From Morinoia aosen (lineage: Eukaryota > Arthropoda > Malacostraca > Amphipoda > Talitridae), in the NCBI GenBank assembly GCA_030386875.1, contig CM059556.1, positions 39,224,964 to 39,288,963 on the forward strand: DNA of 64,000 bases. Direction: 5' to 3'. The notes beneath the pieces were generated by a model. That model saw only the letters and a list, made by a program, of their open reading frames with translations, made no database searches and had not been told where the DNA came from. Position numbers and translations under genes: made by a program. Shown piece by piece: positions 31,861-44,060 of the stretch (position 1 is the first letter of the stretch; each line of letters starts with the position of its first letter).

Positions 31861-32400
31861 GAGGGCATGAGCGCTGCAAAGGTTTTAATATTCATCAAAT
31901 CGGATTTTCCAAAATGACTAAAAAACTATACCGGCAAAATTCTACAAATCCACTTTTGCAAGCATCGCCATTATATTTTCTGTATCGTCGAATTTGTGTC
32001 TTAATGTGCACTTTGCAGGTCACTACCGATTGGCAATTCCTTCCTTATTCTACATAATATTGGTGACAACCTGACGCAAGTATTTTTATAATTCTTTATC
32101 TTCTTCACATTCAACTACTCCAAGTGTCCCCTCTTCCTATACTTTTCACATATATGTGTAATATTTTCAAGTGTCTCATCTTTAAGCGTCACTTCGCTCA
32201 ATGTCTGTCGTACTGGTGTTCCAGTTTCAATTGTCTCATCCCCAGGTATCACTTCTCCAGACGCCTCTTCTCCAGATGCCACTTTCCCCCAACATCTTCT
32301 CTGGATGCTACCACCGCCACCTTCTTCGGACATCTTCTTCAGATGTGGCATTTTCCAACCATCACCTTCTCCAAGTATCATCTTCAATCGCCGTTTTCTA
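31861..32400. other. Non-coding stretch, pyrimidine-rich at right
   Basis: No gene is recognised. From about 32200 TC-rich degenerate units (TCTTCTCCAGATGCCAC-like) lead into the next array. Confidence 0.5.
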
Positions 32401-32640
32401 CATGTATCATCTCTTCTAAGCATCATCTCCACCTTCTACATGTTTCACCTCCTCCAAGCATCATCTCCACCTTCTACATGTTCCACCTTCTCCAAGCATC
32501 ATCTCCACCTTCTAGATGTATGACCTCCTCGAAGCATCATCTCCACCTTCTACATGTTTCACCTCCTCCAAGCATCAACTCCACCTTCTAAATGTATCAC
32601 CTCCTCCAAGTATCATCTCCAAGTTCATCACAACATCTCG
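32401..32640. repeat. ~38-bp minisatellite array, about six copies
   Basis: The unit is AAGCATCATCTCCACCTTCT followed by ACATGTTTCACCTCCTCC, with variants AGATGTATGACC and AAATGTATCACC. It explains the overlapping Ser/Pro/His-rich frames here. Confidence 0.85.
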
Positions 32641-32959
32641 AGGCGCCAGGCTCAGCAGGAGCCACCACCTCCGGGCCCTCATCTCGAGGCAGCAATAAAC
32701 ATGCCAGCTAAGAGGCACCTCTTCGAGCGCCTCTGCTCGAGAGCGGCTTTCAATTTTTCCCCCTGCTGATGTGAACTTTCACTCCTGCACAATGGGACGC
32801 TAAAGAGTCGTTTTAATTTAATTCGGCCGACGGCTGCTGAGAGCAGCTGTTGGTATTAGAGCTGGGAACGCATCTTGGCATTCGTTTCTCTCTTCCTGGC
32901 AGTCTTTTCCCTCTGGATTGACGTTCCTTTCCTTCTGCCCTCCTGGCACTTTTCTTCCA
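32641..32959. other. Short unique stretch, no gene recognised
   Basis: GC-richer sequence (CACCACCTCCGGGCCC, CTCTGCTCGAGAGCGGC). No domain or splice-flanked segment was recognised. Confidence 0.4.
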
Positions 32960-33330
32960 TTGACCAAATATTTTTTTCCCTCTCTTCTGGTAGTCTTTTT
33001 CCTCTACTCTGGTAGTCTTTTCCCTCTGTTCTGGTAGTCTTTTTCCTCTACTCTGGTAGTCTTTTCCCTCTCTTCTTGTAGTCTTTTCCTTCTCTTCTGG
33101 TAGTCTTTTCTTTCTTTCGTGACCGTCTTTTCCTTCTGTCCTGGTAGTCTTTTCCCTTTGCCTTGACATCGTTTTCAATTTGTCTTGACATCGTTTTAAA
33201 TGTGTCTTGGCATCGTTTTCCATCAAGCCTGACAGTTTTTTCCCTTTCTCATGACAGTCATTTCTCTCTCTCCTGACATACATTTTCCTCTGTCCTGAAA
33301 AACCTTCTATTTTATTCTGAGAGTCTTTTT
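32960..33330. repeat. ~22-bp pyrimidine-rich minisatellite array
   Basis: The unit is TGGTAGTCTTTT(C/T)CCTCT followed by (C/A)TTC or (C/A)CTC, about 15 copies. From 33150 it passes into a variant with TCTTGACATCGTTTT. The minus strand is open as a Lys/Arg/Glu-rich frame. Confidence 0.85.
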
Positions 33331-33548
33331 TACTTGTCAAACCTCTTTTCCCACGCATTCGTATTAATGCCCTTGTATTTATTAGCATTGATGACCTTTA
33401 TTTTCCTTTTCCAATATTTTTTCGCACTTCCTTACATTCATCTCCCTCTGTCTTAAATTTATTTCTCACTATCCATCATTTAATAATAATGAAGGCATCT
33501 ACGGATGCTTTATTTCCAATCAAGCCTGATACATATCACCTTGTACAT

Positions 33549-33766
33549 TGGATTTTCAAATGCCTTATAACTAACACCAGGATGCCATGACACTTTCCCT
33601 CGGTCAAGACCGGTACCCATTTCAGACACCTGGGTAGAGTGGGGTATTGCGCTTGGAATTTTTCTCCTATTCCCAACAGAGAAAATCGCCACCACCAGCG
33701 CCGAGATTCGATCCCGGGTCTGCCGCACGGCGGCAGAAACCTCTAGCCACATGGCTATGGCGAGTT
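33549..33766 (-). mobile_element. tRNA-derived SINE, minus-strand copy
   Basis: On the minus strand the head has a box-A-like region (TAGCCATGTGGCTAGAGG) and a box B (GGATCGAATCTCGGC). The body contains CCCCACTCTACCCAGGTGTC, GAAATGGGTACCG and ATCCTGGTGTTAGTTATAAG, then GCATTTGAAAATCC. Body and tail match the plus-strand copy at 37834. The head is followed directly by the 22-bp array at 33767, so the insertion lies at or in that array. Confidence 0.85.
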
Positions 33767-34442
33767 CATTTCCCTCTAACCTTACATTTATTTCCCCCTA
33801 ACCTTACATTTATTTTTTCTAGCCATTCATTCATTTCCTTATTAACTCACATTTATTTCCCTGTATTCGAACATATATTTCCTTCTAGCCTTGCATTTAT
33901 TTAATTTTAACCTTATATTTATTTCCCTCGAATTTACATTTATTTCCTTCTAACCTTACATTCATTTCCCTCTAACCTTACATTTATTTCTTTCTGGCCT
34001 TACATTTATTTCCCTCTAACCTTACATTTATTTCCTTCTTGCCATACATTTATTTCTCTCTAACCTTACATTTATTTCCCTCTAAACTTACATTTATTTT
34101 CTTCTAGCCTTTCATTTATTCCCCTCTAACCTTTCATTTATTTCCCTGTATTCTAACATTTATTTCCTTCTTGCCATACACTTATTTCTCTCTAACCTTA
34201 CATTTATTTCCCTCTAATCTTACATTTATTTTCTTCTAGCCTTTCATTTATTCCCCTCTAACCTTTCATTTATTTCCCTCTAGAATTACATTTATTTCTC
34301 GCTAACCTTAAATTTATTTACCTCTGGCCTTACATTTATTCCCCTCTAACCTTACATTTATTTCCCTCTAACCTTACATTTATTTCCCTGTATTCGAACA
34401 TTTATTCCCCTCTAACCTTACGTTTACATTTATTTGCCTTCT
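33767..34442. repeat. 22-bp minisatellite array, about 30 copies
   Basis: The unit is CTTACATTTATTTCCCTCTA followed by AC. Variants TTCTAGCC, GTATTCGAAC and CTTGCCATAC recur in blocks. Related units (CTTACATTCATCTCCCTCTG) also appear left of the SINE near 33430, so the SINE may split the array. Confidence 0.93.
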
Positions 34443-36439
34443 CATCCATTTAACTTTGGGGCGAGAATTCTGACGAATTGTTAGGCTGGTGTTTTGAACA
34501 GTACAACAGCACAGAATCCTTATGAAGTAGTATTAGAACTAATCGATCAATTGAATAATATTCAGAGCAATAATATTATTTATAATAAATTGTAATGAGA
34601 AATTATGTAAATTTAAACTTAGAAATTTCGAGATGTGAAAAACATAAACTTTTTATAACTTCATTTTCATAAGCGTTTAACTCTAAATACGCTAAACCCT
34701 GTTATACCTAAATGAATTTACTTTCTAATATTATTATTATTTCTAAACTATTTTCCAGTTTACCATCAAGTATTTCTATCATACTTTACAACTCTCATGT
34801 TGTGCACACTCATTTTAAATTCTGAGTTGAAAACTCTCAACAAAATAAAATGGCTGCCCCGAATTTAAAGTAATTTTAAGCACCACTCCTGCAACGGCAT
34901 GGAAGGTTTATATACAAACAGAGTTGCTCTTTTCTGTGCCCTTCACAAAGTTCTGCCTTCACCCATAACAAGCAGCCTCCAAAGCTTTATTGTAAAAATA
35001 TTCCCATAAAATTCTCTCGAAAGCCCTTCAGAGAAAAAATCTCTCCCGCAACGCGTCGTACATCGCTGTAATTATGACGCACTGCGTTTCTACGTTGAAA
35101 TATTCCACCGCAAAAATATTCATCGCTAAAACGAACATGCTGGAGCCCTGCTAGAAAGTCTTTGAAGTGTTTGCTAAGGGAAATATCGCCGGAAAGATAT
35201 ATGTAATAAGTATGCGGTGTGTGTGTGAGATATCAGCGTTGCCCTCAGAGTTAGGACTGCATCTCAAAACGTGTTTTGCTGGGAGATTTACAGCTTATTT
35301 GAAATATTAATGTGATAGTAACTGAGAAATTTCTCACAGTAAGATTTACAATTCATTTAAAATTTTCATGTGGGAGTGACTGAGTAATTTGCCGCAGTAA
35401 ATCTATCGTAAATTGCTGATTTCTAAATTTTCAATGATAGAATGCGCGCTGCTGATTTTATTGAGTGGGATTAGTTTTTCCAGAAATAATTAATGTTGGT
35501 GTTTAAATGAAATTTATACTTTACCTGTGTTACGCAGGTGAGGTCGAAAGCGAGTCTTGTAATAGAAATATTTGAGAAAGTTGAAGAATGAATGAAAAAT
35601 ACACGCGAACAGAGGCACGGTTAATGTCATGCATGTCTAAAGAATTTCACAAATAGACTTTTTGTCCTTCAAAATTATTAGAGAAATGTGTCATCTCTAT
35701 GTGTCATTCAACGTTTTTTTATGTCCTTTCTGTTACCAAGCAGAAACGAGTTATTTATATTAATATCGGTGACAACTTGATGAATTGGTGACCATATCAA
35801 TGTGTGTTTTTCCACATACATTTTTCAGTTTTTCTGAAAGAAATAGTTCAATGATAGTAATTTTTCACTGAAGTTTTCATTTCATTTATTTCAAATACTT
35901 GATGAATATGAGATTCAGGAGTACAATTCATTAAGCCATCAAGTCGATTTACAGACATTGATCAATAGGATTAATTCATCTTTTGTATTTTTAATTCAAT
36001 TTCAGGGCGTTAAGCAAGTTTCATTATTCAAATTAAAAAATAAAATTCCCTATTTTAAAAATATACAGTGTGAAATTAGTCGCCGCCAACAGGAAGTTAG
36101 ATGTGGTTTACGAGCGCAGAATAAAATGATAAAAAAGCGCAAAATTAAATCAAGTTAGACGCCCCATTATAAACCACGATTGGCTAATTTGCATTTTCCA
36201 TGTCAAACTCCAAAAACTTCGCCTTCTCTAAATAAAAAATTCCCATAAAATTGCCTAATAAAAAACGCTAGAAGGTCATCAGATTTGAAGGGAATTTATG
36301 GGCCTACATAATTTGGAAATAGGGCTGATGCTTTCTGCCTTTTTCTCAAAACGCTGAGAAGCGGACGATGTGGAGCCGGGACCACAAAACCCGGTCTCCA
36401 GATTTGTGGAAGTGAGTAATATTCTCTTATGAGTTCAGT
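34443..36439. other. Non-coding stretch, no gene recognised
   Basis: AT-rich with short chance frames only. A small pair of related segments (TTTACAG-TTATTTGAAAT and TTTACAATTCATTTAAAAT near 35288 and 35344) is seen. Confidence 0.5.
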
Positions 36440-36890
36440 TTTACTCTTTTTCTGACTTCTGGGTGATGTAGTCCAAGGTCATTAATATTTAAATACATTT
36501 GTGGAGTTTTATCAAAAAAATGACCAAGGCAGCCCAAGGTCATTAATACTTTGATGCATTTGTGTAGTTAGATAAAAAATGGCTAAGGCAGCCAAAGATC
36601 ATTAATACTTTCAATACATTTGTGTAGTTTGATGAAAAAATGACCAAGGCAGCCCAAGGTCATTAATACTTTAATACGTTTGTGTAGTTTGATAAAAAAA
36701 ATGACCAAGGCAGCCCAAGGTCATTAATACTTTAATACGTTTGTGTAGTTTGATCAAAAAAATGACCAAGGCAGCCCAAGGTCATTAACACTTTAATGCA
36801 GTTGTGTAGTTAGGTAAAAAAAGGGCTAAGGCAGCCCAAGATCATAATTACTTTCAATACATTTGTGTAGTTTGATAAAAAAATGACCAA
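36440..36890. repeat. 60-61 bp minisatellite array, about 7.5 copies
   Basis: The unit is AATGACCAAGGCAGCCCAAG, then GTCATTAATACTTTAATACG, then TTTGTGTAGTTTGAT plus an A-run. The outer copies are more diverged than the middle ones. Confidence 0.93.
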
Positions 36891-37434
36891 TCTGACATCC
36901 TCACCCATACTCGAGGAGAAACTGAATCTTCAGTGAAGAAGGTCAGGGCCCGCTGACTGGCAGGAAATTCTGGCACAAAATGGGGATGTTTTTTTTCAAT
37001 AAGAAATAGAGAAGACAGCAGAAATGTAATTAACCTAATGATTTTTTGATGAAATCTATTATATGTTGTTTTAGTTTAGAAGCTCCGAAAGAATAAAACA
37101 TTTACCCTCATTGGTGGATAATAAAAACTGTGGATAAATTTTTTCTTACCGACAGAAAAATGGAATAATGAAATCGAACTATTCATATTCCTATTCATAC
37201 GAAGATGTTGTTCAACTTCAACGAAAATTTCAACGACAATAGAATTTTTACACTATTCAATTCAAAAACAACCAAAGAGGTCGATTTGCTATAGAGTTGT
37301 TTCCGAATTGAAATAAGTCATGCAGATAATTGAGCAGTGTCTAAGGGGATTTTTTATATTTTATGTACGGAACAAATCTCAGTTCGGTATTTTTCATCAT
37401 AGCTCTTTTCCCTAGAAAACTTTTAACACGCTAC
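36891..37434. other. Non-coding stretch, no feature recognised
   Basis: No coding segment or known repeat was recognised. Confidence 0.5.
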
Positions 37435-37660
37435 AGCAACAGATTCACCAGAGCAGTAGCAACTCAAGCACCTCTATTATCAGCAGCAGCAGTACAAGCA
37501 CCAGCACCAGCAGCACCAATATCGCCATGAGTACTACTAACACAATCGCCAATATCAGCAGCAGAAATACAAGCATCAGCAGCCCCATGAGCACCACCAA
37601 CACCATCACCAATACCCACCATCACAACACCGGCATCACACCGAGCAGAGCGGCGACAGC
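37435..37660. repeat. CAG/CAC/ATC-rich trinucleotide region
   Basis: Interrupted AGCAGCAG, CACCAGCACCAGCAGCACC and CACCATCACC runs. A 75-codon frame (37527-37754) over it is Ser/Thr/Asn-rich. It is probably a by-product of the trinucleotides, although a low-complexity exon cannot be excluded. Confidence 0.7.
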
Positions 37661-37833
37661 TGCACGTTTACGATCCATAAACAGTGATGGCTTCAAGTTT
37701 GTTTCGCCGTCTCAATTTATTGGGGAATTTTTGCACGAGTTTTGCCCCATTTGATGAGGCGTGAGGACGACCTGGCCGATGGAGCTGGGCGCCGGAGTTG
37801 CGAAGGCAGCGAGTGAAAGACTGAGTGCCTCTT

Positions 37834-38050
37834 GGTCACCGTGGCCGAGTGGTTAAGAGCGCGCCCTTCACGGGAAGGGTCGACAGTTCGAATCCCGGCA
37901 GTGCCACCCGGAGATTATCCCCGTCGGGAAAAGGGAGAACTCAGTGACTATTCCCCACTCTACCCAGGTGTCGGAAATGGGTGCCGTGTTCATCAGGGGT
38001 AATCGTCATTGTGTCCTGGTGTTAGTTATAAGGCATTTGAGAAACCAATG
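37834..38050 (+). mobile_element. tRNA-derived SINE, plus-strand copy
   Basis: The 5' head is tRNA-like: GGTCACCG, box A TGGCCGAGTGG (37842-37852) and box B AGTTCGAATCC (37885-37895). These are internal RNA polymerase III signals. The body has ATTATCCCCGTCGGGAAAAG, CCCCACTCTACCCAGGTGTC, GAAATGGGTGCCG, and the tail TCCTGGTGTTAGTTATAAGG, CATTTGAGAAACC. It matches the copy at 33549-33766. A free-standing tRNA gene is less likely because the tRNA-like part continues into the conserved body and the acceptor ends do not pair fully. Confidence 0.88.
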
Positions 38051-41039
38051 TGTTGATTTAATTGATTTATAAATTTATGTAGACACCTGACGTTTTATTA
38101 GAGTGTTGATATTTCAGTATCTTGTTACGGCATATTCAGTGTCTTGTAACACTGAAGTATTATTCCTATTAAAATACTTCAGTATCTTGTTACGGCATAT
38201 CTACAGGTCAATCAACTCCGGAACTTTACGAGTATATTTTTTCCTCGAGTTCTCATCGAAACAAAGAAAGCAATCCACTCATATCGGACGAGTGAGAAAG
38301 ATCCGCGTGGCCATTTTCATTAACTTTGGAAATTAACATGAATGGAACAATGATCATGAGCATTGTAGACTGCAGAGTACACAGTTACAAATTTATCACG
38401 CCGCTTCTAAAGGCAACTGAAAAAAATCGTAAGATGAGAATACTCGTGTTTTAGTTCGATCAACAGAAGTCCCGGGCTAAGTACTAAAAATTGTTGATAA
38501 AGAGCTCGAAAGTTTTATGATTAAGTCTAGATAAAGGAAAATTTATAATAACAGAAAGTAACTAATCAGGCACTCATTAATTATTTCAGAAGCATCTACA
38601 ACGACATTGAAAAATAAAATTCATTGCTCATCAGAGCAAAGCTCACGGATTAACATCTCGCAATTTTAAAATACTTTTCAGAGATAAGCAAATATCGACT
38701 CGGATTCAGAGAATGTGAGTTTACCAGCTCTTTCTGTTTTCTCCCTTTTTTGCATTGCTTCACTTTGAGTTGTGTTTGCTAAATTCGACAGCTGCAAAAC
38801 CAGAGCTTGCACTCCCATTAAGGCTCTGTTCCCATTAAAATAATGAGACATCCAGTGATTTATTCAAGGAATTTGTGGGAAGGAATTAAACTGCAGTTGA
38901 ATTGTAGCACAAATGCTGCTTGTCTCGTAACAGAGAAGGTATGGTCAAGAATCGCCAAGTTTAGGTAATTGTTGAGATAAACTCTGATAAATGATAATTT
39001 AATTACTGTACACTTGACAACTTATGTGACCTTATCAAACGGTAAAATATGATTGAAAGTTAGAAATTAGAAACTTTAAAAGTTAGAAATTAGATACACT
39101 ATGGCTTCTTACTTCGATCTTATAGTGGAATGGGAGTACAGAAAGGAAAAATGCAGCAGTCTATGCTCGCATTAATTTCTGGTTGAGTGTGACAGAAAGT
39201 GTTCGCACCTTCATTTATGAGGGATACGGATTAGAATGTTGCTGCACTGGAACATCTAACTTTTTTGATACTAGGAAAACTTCACCTAAATTTGCTTTCC
39301 CTGTAGGTGTAAAGTTAATTTTTGCTTAGTTAGCCATCCACGGAAACGTACATTTTCATCAAATAATCTGAACACTTTAGTCCTACGTCTTGAAAAAACA
39401 ACTCTAAATCGCAAACAAAAATACTCCTGTGGCTCCATGGCTTTTTGTTGAAAAGCCTACGGATAAAGAAACGAACATTTAACTATCTTTTTCTTGGATG
39501 TAAATCGTCGCTGGTTTTTAAACCTAAGTGAATTGCGATCCAAAACCTCCTTTAAATGAATATTATCTACGGTTTGAATGGAGCAGGTGGAGCTGCTGTT
39601 TGAAAATAAAGGGGTTTATCATGTATTGTGCAAATGTGTTGTGTAATGTAATGTACGTTATTATTTAATTAATTATTATTAATTACTCCATATTATGGGT
39701 AAATACAAGGTTAAATTTAATAATTTACTTGAAGCACCGAATCAAATTTACCCCCGTTTTCGAACATATAAAATGAAATTTAATACATGCCGTTTTATTA
39801 CATCTATTTAATGGTCTATTCTTTTAATTTGCCGTAGAAATTCAGCAGGAAATCCGCAAAGTTATTATTAGTAAAAGCAGTTCAAAAATTTAGGATAAAT
39901 TCTTAGGTACAAAAATATTTAAAATTATTATTAAAAATTATTAATAAATAAATTAATGAAAATAATTATTATTTGATTTTAATAAATAATAAAATTACTA
40001 TTAATATTATCAAATAATATTCGTATAAAAATGATTAAAAAAAATATTATTATTATATATTAATAAAATTATTTCAACAATTATTTAAAAACAAATCTTT
40101 GTTCGTTTCGTGACTCGTACTTAACTCTTTTGTTTTAATTTTCAAGGATCTCTGTACACTACGAATAATGTGGCAACAGAACCATATTAATCAATACACC
40201 AATTACAATAGTGATTGGCTTTATTGGATATGCTTTTGCTAGAATCCTAAAGAATGTTCTATTTTTTGTACCAAAAACTGGGTGGCTATTGCGGTCACAG
40301 TATACGAGGCAAAAAAAATCTTTGAGAATTTAAGCTGGATATAAATCTACCAAACACTTGCTTAAGGAAATGACGAGCTGATAAATTTCAATTCTTTGAC
40401 ATAAAATAAAATAAAAGATATACAATGGGAAACATAGAACACTTACATTTTTGATAAAATTAATGAAGGACACTGAACAGCATATCACACGCATATTAAT
40501 GTAAATTTTTGCATGGCATTTCATAGCTCACCTTTACACATTCAAAATAATTCTCTTGTTATATGTTAATATGTGAGTGTCTTAATATTAAATTCACTAA
40601 TATTTTTCAGTTGAGTGTCGATGAGCGGTTTTCAAAATATAGTTAATTAAATGCGCGTCTCTTTGTCCGTAGCCTTTTTTTGAAACCACGATAATGCTAA
40701 GTAAATCGATTTTGTTGAACAGCGTTATTTTTTCTGCGTACTATGAGAAAGTGTTTTGCATACTCCATTTCAATACGCATAATTTGTTCGTCAATTTTGA
40801 TTTGACAACAAACGAAATGGAGAATTTATGTCAGAAAAATACACCATATAACCCAGTCAACAATTCATCAAAAATATTTCCACACCTCCGTTTGCATCTC
40901 CCCGCCAAAAATTTTACATTGCTTGCTTAAAATTCATTTGCTTTAGCTTTATGTATTTCAAAAAATTGAAGCGAAGGTTATATATTAACCATTTTTGACT
41001 ACACGAAAGCCTTCAATTATGAGATAGCCGATCCCTGCA
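38051..41039. other. Long non-coding, AT-rich stretch
   Basis: No gene is recognised. GTAGACACCTGACGTTTTAT at about 38079 resembles the ends of repeats A and B. A direct duplication of CAGTATCTTGTTACGGCATAT (with one base trimmed either side) lies near 38115 and 38183. 39640-40090 is almost pure A/T with many TTATTAATAA motifs. Confidence 0.5.
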
Positions 41040-41146
41040 CCCTGTTTACCTTTTTCGTCGGAGCATGCATGTTTTTCGCCACCCAAACGATTTATTACTT
41101 GGGTGGTGAAAAACATGCATGCAGGTTGCGAAAAAGTTAGACTGGG
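41040..41146. mobile_element. Palindromic foldback element, copy 8
   Basis: Arms: CCTGTTTACCTTTTTCGTCG against GAAAAAGTTAGACTGGGG, and GCATGCATGTTTTTCGCC against GGTGAAAAACATGCATGC. The centre is ACCCAAACGATTTATTACTT followed by GGGT. Confidence 0.85.
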
Positions 41147-41585
41147 GAGTTGAGGACAAAAAGGCTTTTAGTAAGAGGCAAAAATTTAAGCTTGTGAGGC
41201 CTTTTTTGCACAAACGAGGTTCAGCTATCAGCTACATCGTCTCGTGACCTATGGAGTTCGAATGACAATTCTATGTCACCCAATAATGTCGAAGTAAGTA
41301 GCCATGATACAATGAAAGGCCTTATTGGGAATAAGCTCTAGTTTTGCTACCTAGGCGCTTTTTTTCCTTTGGTTTGTGATACTTTGTTGCTTGCAGTCTA
41401 TAACTACAGCTTTTTATCTTTAAGCGGGAAAGCACTTTGGGTGTCATTGAGAGCAGGTTTCATTTTGTAAATATACAAAGATTCGAGGAGGTGCACATCT
41501 GTTCTGTAGGAGGTACTGTTCTGTAAGAGGTGTTCTGTAAGAGGTTTTATTCTCAAGCTGAAAAGCATCAATGATGGACTTTTTA
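41147..41585. other. Non-coding stretch
   Basis: A short local repeat GTTCTGTAAGAGGT (41518-41545) is seen, otherwise nothing is recognised. Confidence 0.5.
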
Positions 41586-41812
41586 AATTAAACTTGATCT
41601 TTTTTAAATTAAACTTAAGCTGTTTTAAATTGAACTTGACCTTTTTTAAAGTAAACTTGACTTTTTTAAATTGAACTTGAGCGTTTTTAAATTGAACTTG
41701 ACTTTTTTAAATTAAACTTGAGCTTTTTTAAATTGAACTTGACCTTTTTTAAATTAAACTTGAGCTGTTTTAAATTGAACTTGAGCTTTTTTAAATTAAA
41801 GTTAAAAAGCTG
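41586..41812. repeat. ~19-bp minisatellite array, about 12 copies
   Basis: The unit is TTTTTAAATTGAACTTGAC, alternating with TTTTTAAATTAAACTTGAGC. The alternation of GAACTTGAC and AAACTTGAGC types suggests a two-unit block of about 38-40 bp. Confidence 0.88.
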
Positions 41813-42344
41813 TAGTGGTAATTTAAACCTTAACGACCCAAGTTTTTTAGTCATTTTCCAAACATCACAACCGCTGTCATCAGACTGATGCTGGCATCAG
41901 GTTATCACCAACATCAGAATGGGGACTGTACTTCTATTTGAGAAGCCGTTGAAATTAGTTTTGAATACAATTAGATGTAGTGTGTTATATGTGACTTTTG
42001 TGCCATCTTTTCAAGGTAGCCCAGTCGAATAGATTTATGAGAAGCACTGATTCACAGTTTTATTGATTTCAGTACGTTAGAACAAGGGAAAAATTCAACT
42101 TACACGATGACGAAAATCTGTGTGTCAGCTTATTCAAAGATTAATAACAATTTATTCTCGATTATATTTTGTAAAATGAAAGCAAATTTTTTCTTGTACA
42201 CTCAGGTGTGTAAGAAAATTTGATCCATGTACGAAAGTCTGTTTAATTAAACATCGATTACTATCATTATTTGCATGGTATTAACATGATAATTTTGTCA
42301 TAAGAAATCTTTTGATGCTTCCTAATTCATTTACCTATGTTGTA
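41813..42344. other. Non-coding stretch, no feature recognised
   Basis: No gene is recognised. A local direct repeat (ATCAGACTGATGCTGGCATC beside GTTATCACCAACATCAGAAT) is weak. Confidence 0.45.
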
Positions 42345-42515
42345 AGTTACTTAGTTGACCAATAAATATCAGTGTGGTATGCAGCTTAGTTAACCAATGA
42401 TTATCAAAGTGTTTATCAACTTATTTAACCTATAAATATTAATGCGGTGAGGAGCTTAGTTAACCAATAAATATGACTGTGGTGAGCAACTTAGTTAACC
42501 AATAATATAAGTAAA
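42345..42515. repeat. ~35-60 bp degenerate tandem repeat
   Basis: CTTAGTTAACCAATAAATAT is repeated four or five times with (C/G)AGTGTGGT-GAGCA spacers of varying length. Confidence 0.75.
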
Positions 42516-42887
42516 TATCACGCATGCAAGTATTCTCACATCAATCAAGCCTGAGCGAACTTATTTCTAGCATATTTCCATTCTCATATTAAGTGTACTA
42601 TGAAGATTGGAAGACATAATTATCTTTCTTTCATTTCCAGACGCAGAAATTGCACATATATATGGTAGTTTTCAAAGTTCTTTTTCCATAAGCAAACATT
42701 CACCAGTTTAGGAATTAGATTTCCCCTCAGTTACTGCAAAAATTTCTGTGCTTTTAAAGTAAAATTAATCTACAAAACCTCCAGCAATGAGATATATGTA
42801 GTCTGATATTACTCGAGAGGATCAAAGAGCAAAACATTTTCGTCCTAGGGATCCAGCTGCACTACATCCTCTACCGTGCACTACATA

Positions 42888-43083
42888 CAGGGTGTCTCAC
42901 AAAAACCCGAACCGAGTATTTATTTTCCCGTATCAGTAATACCATCAGAATTAGTACCACCTTTTCAATAGGTTAATTCTGAAGGATAATTTTGCTAGAA
43001 ATTAAATGCTTATGGTATTATTATGATGGTATTACTGATACGGGAAAATAAATACAATGTTCGGGTTTTTGTGGGACACACTG
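42888..43083. mobile_element. mariner-type MITE with ~60-bp inverted termini and TA target duplication
   Basis: 196 bp. The left end starts CAGGGTGTCTCACAAAAACC and the right end, read inverted, starts CAGTGTGTCCCACAAAAACC. Both continue into CGAAC, ATTTATTTTCCCGTATCAG and TAATACCATCA. TA flanks both ends (42886-42887, 43084-43085), the duplication made by Tc1/mariner transposases. There is no coding capacity, so it is a non-autonomous element. Confidence 0.92.
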
Positions 43084-43427
43084 TACAGTAGACTCAACAT
43101 CCACGTGAAATACACTCTAGCCACGAAAAGTTTAACAGTCATACATTCGAATTTTGAAACAAACGCTTCTCAGAAGCCGTACGATAAACAACCAGCTGGA
43201 GTTAGTTGGGTTTTTTCGTCTCATGCTGTGGGGACTGGTTCCCTCAGGAGAAATGCTCCTAAATTACCTCCGCTTTAGATAGGCTTGCAGCACTTCTGTA
43301 TTTGTATTTCGAGCTCACTTTGCTTCTTCGGGTGCTTGCCTTCTCTACAATCTGTTGTTTCTTGTTTACGTCTCTTCCCTTCTACTATACTGTTTCTATG
43401 TGTATCCAGCATGTGAACTATACAGAA

Positions 43428-44060
43428 TGAGTTCAGTACAGGATGGGATCCGTACAGTTGGGGTCCGTACAGGATGGGATCCGTACAGGATGGGATCCGT
43501 ACAGTTGGGATCCGTACAGGATGGGATCCGTACAGTTGGGGTCCGTACAGGATGGGATCCGTACAGGATGGGATCCGTACAGGATGGGATCCGTACAGGC
43601 TGGGATTCGTACAGGATGGGATCCGTACAGGATGGGATCCGTACAGGATGGGATCCGTAAAGGATGGGATTCGTACAGGATGGGATCCGTACAGGATTGG
43701 ATCCGTACAGGATGGGATCCGTACAGGATGGGATCCGTACAGGATGGGATCCGTACAGGATTGGATCCGAACAGGATGGGATCCGTAAAGGATGGGATCC
43801 GTACAGGATTGGATCCGTACAGGATAGGATCCATACAGGATGGGATCCGTACAGGATGGGATCCGTACAGGATTGGATCCGTACAGGATGGGATCCGTAC
43901 AGGATGGGATCCGTACAGGATGGGATCCGTACAGGATGGGATCCGTACAGGATGGGATCCGTACAGGATTGGATCCGTACAGGATGGGATCCGTACAGGA
44001 TGGGATCCGTACAGGATTAGATCCGTACAGGGGGAAACCATACAGGATGGGATCTACACA
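43428..44060. repeat. 16-bp minisatellite array, about 39 copies
   Basis: The unit is GTACAGGATGGGATCC. Variants: CAGTTGGG in the left part and CAGGATTGG in the right part. A stop-free 48-bp super-period opens all three frames on + (Asp-Gly-Ile-Arg-Thr-Gly-Trp) and frames on - (Ser-Cys-Thr-Asp-Pro-Ile-Leu-Tyr-Gly), giving spurious frames up to 308 codons. Confidence 0.96.

Noticed and set aside
37834-37905. Functional tRNA gene
   Set aside because: Boxes A and B are good, but the sequence continues into a body and tail shared with the copy at 33549-33766, so it is the head of a SINE.
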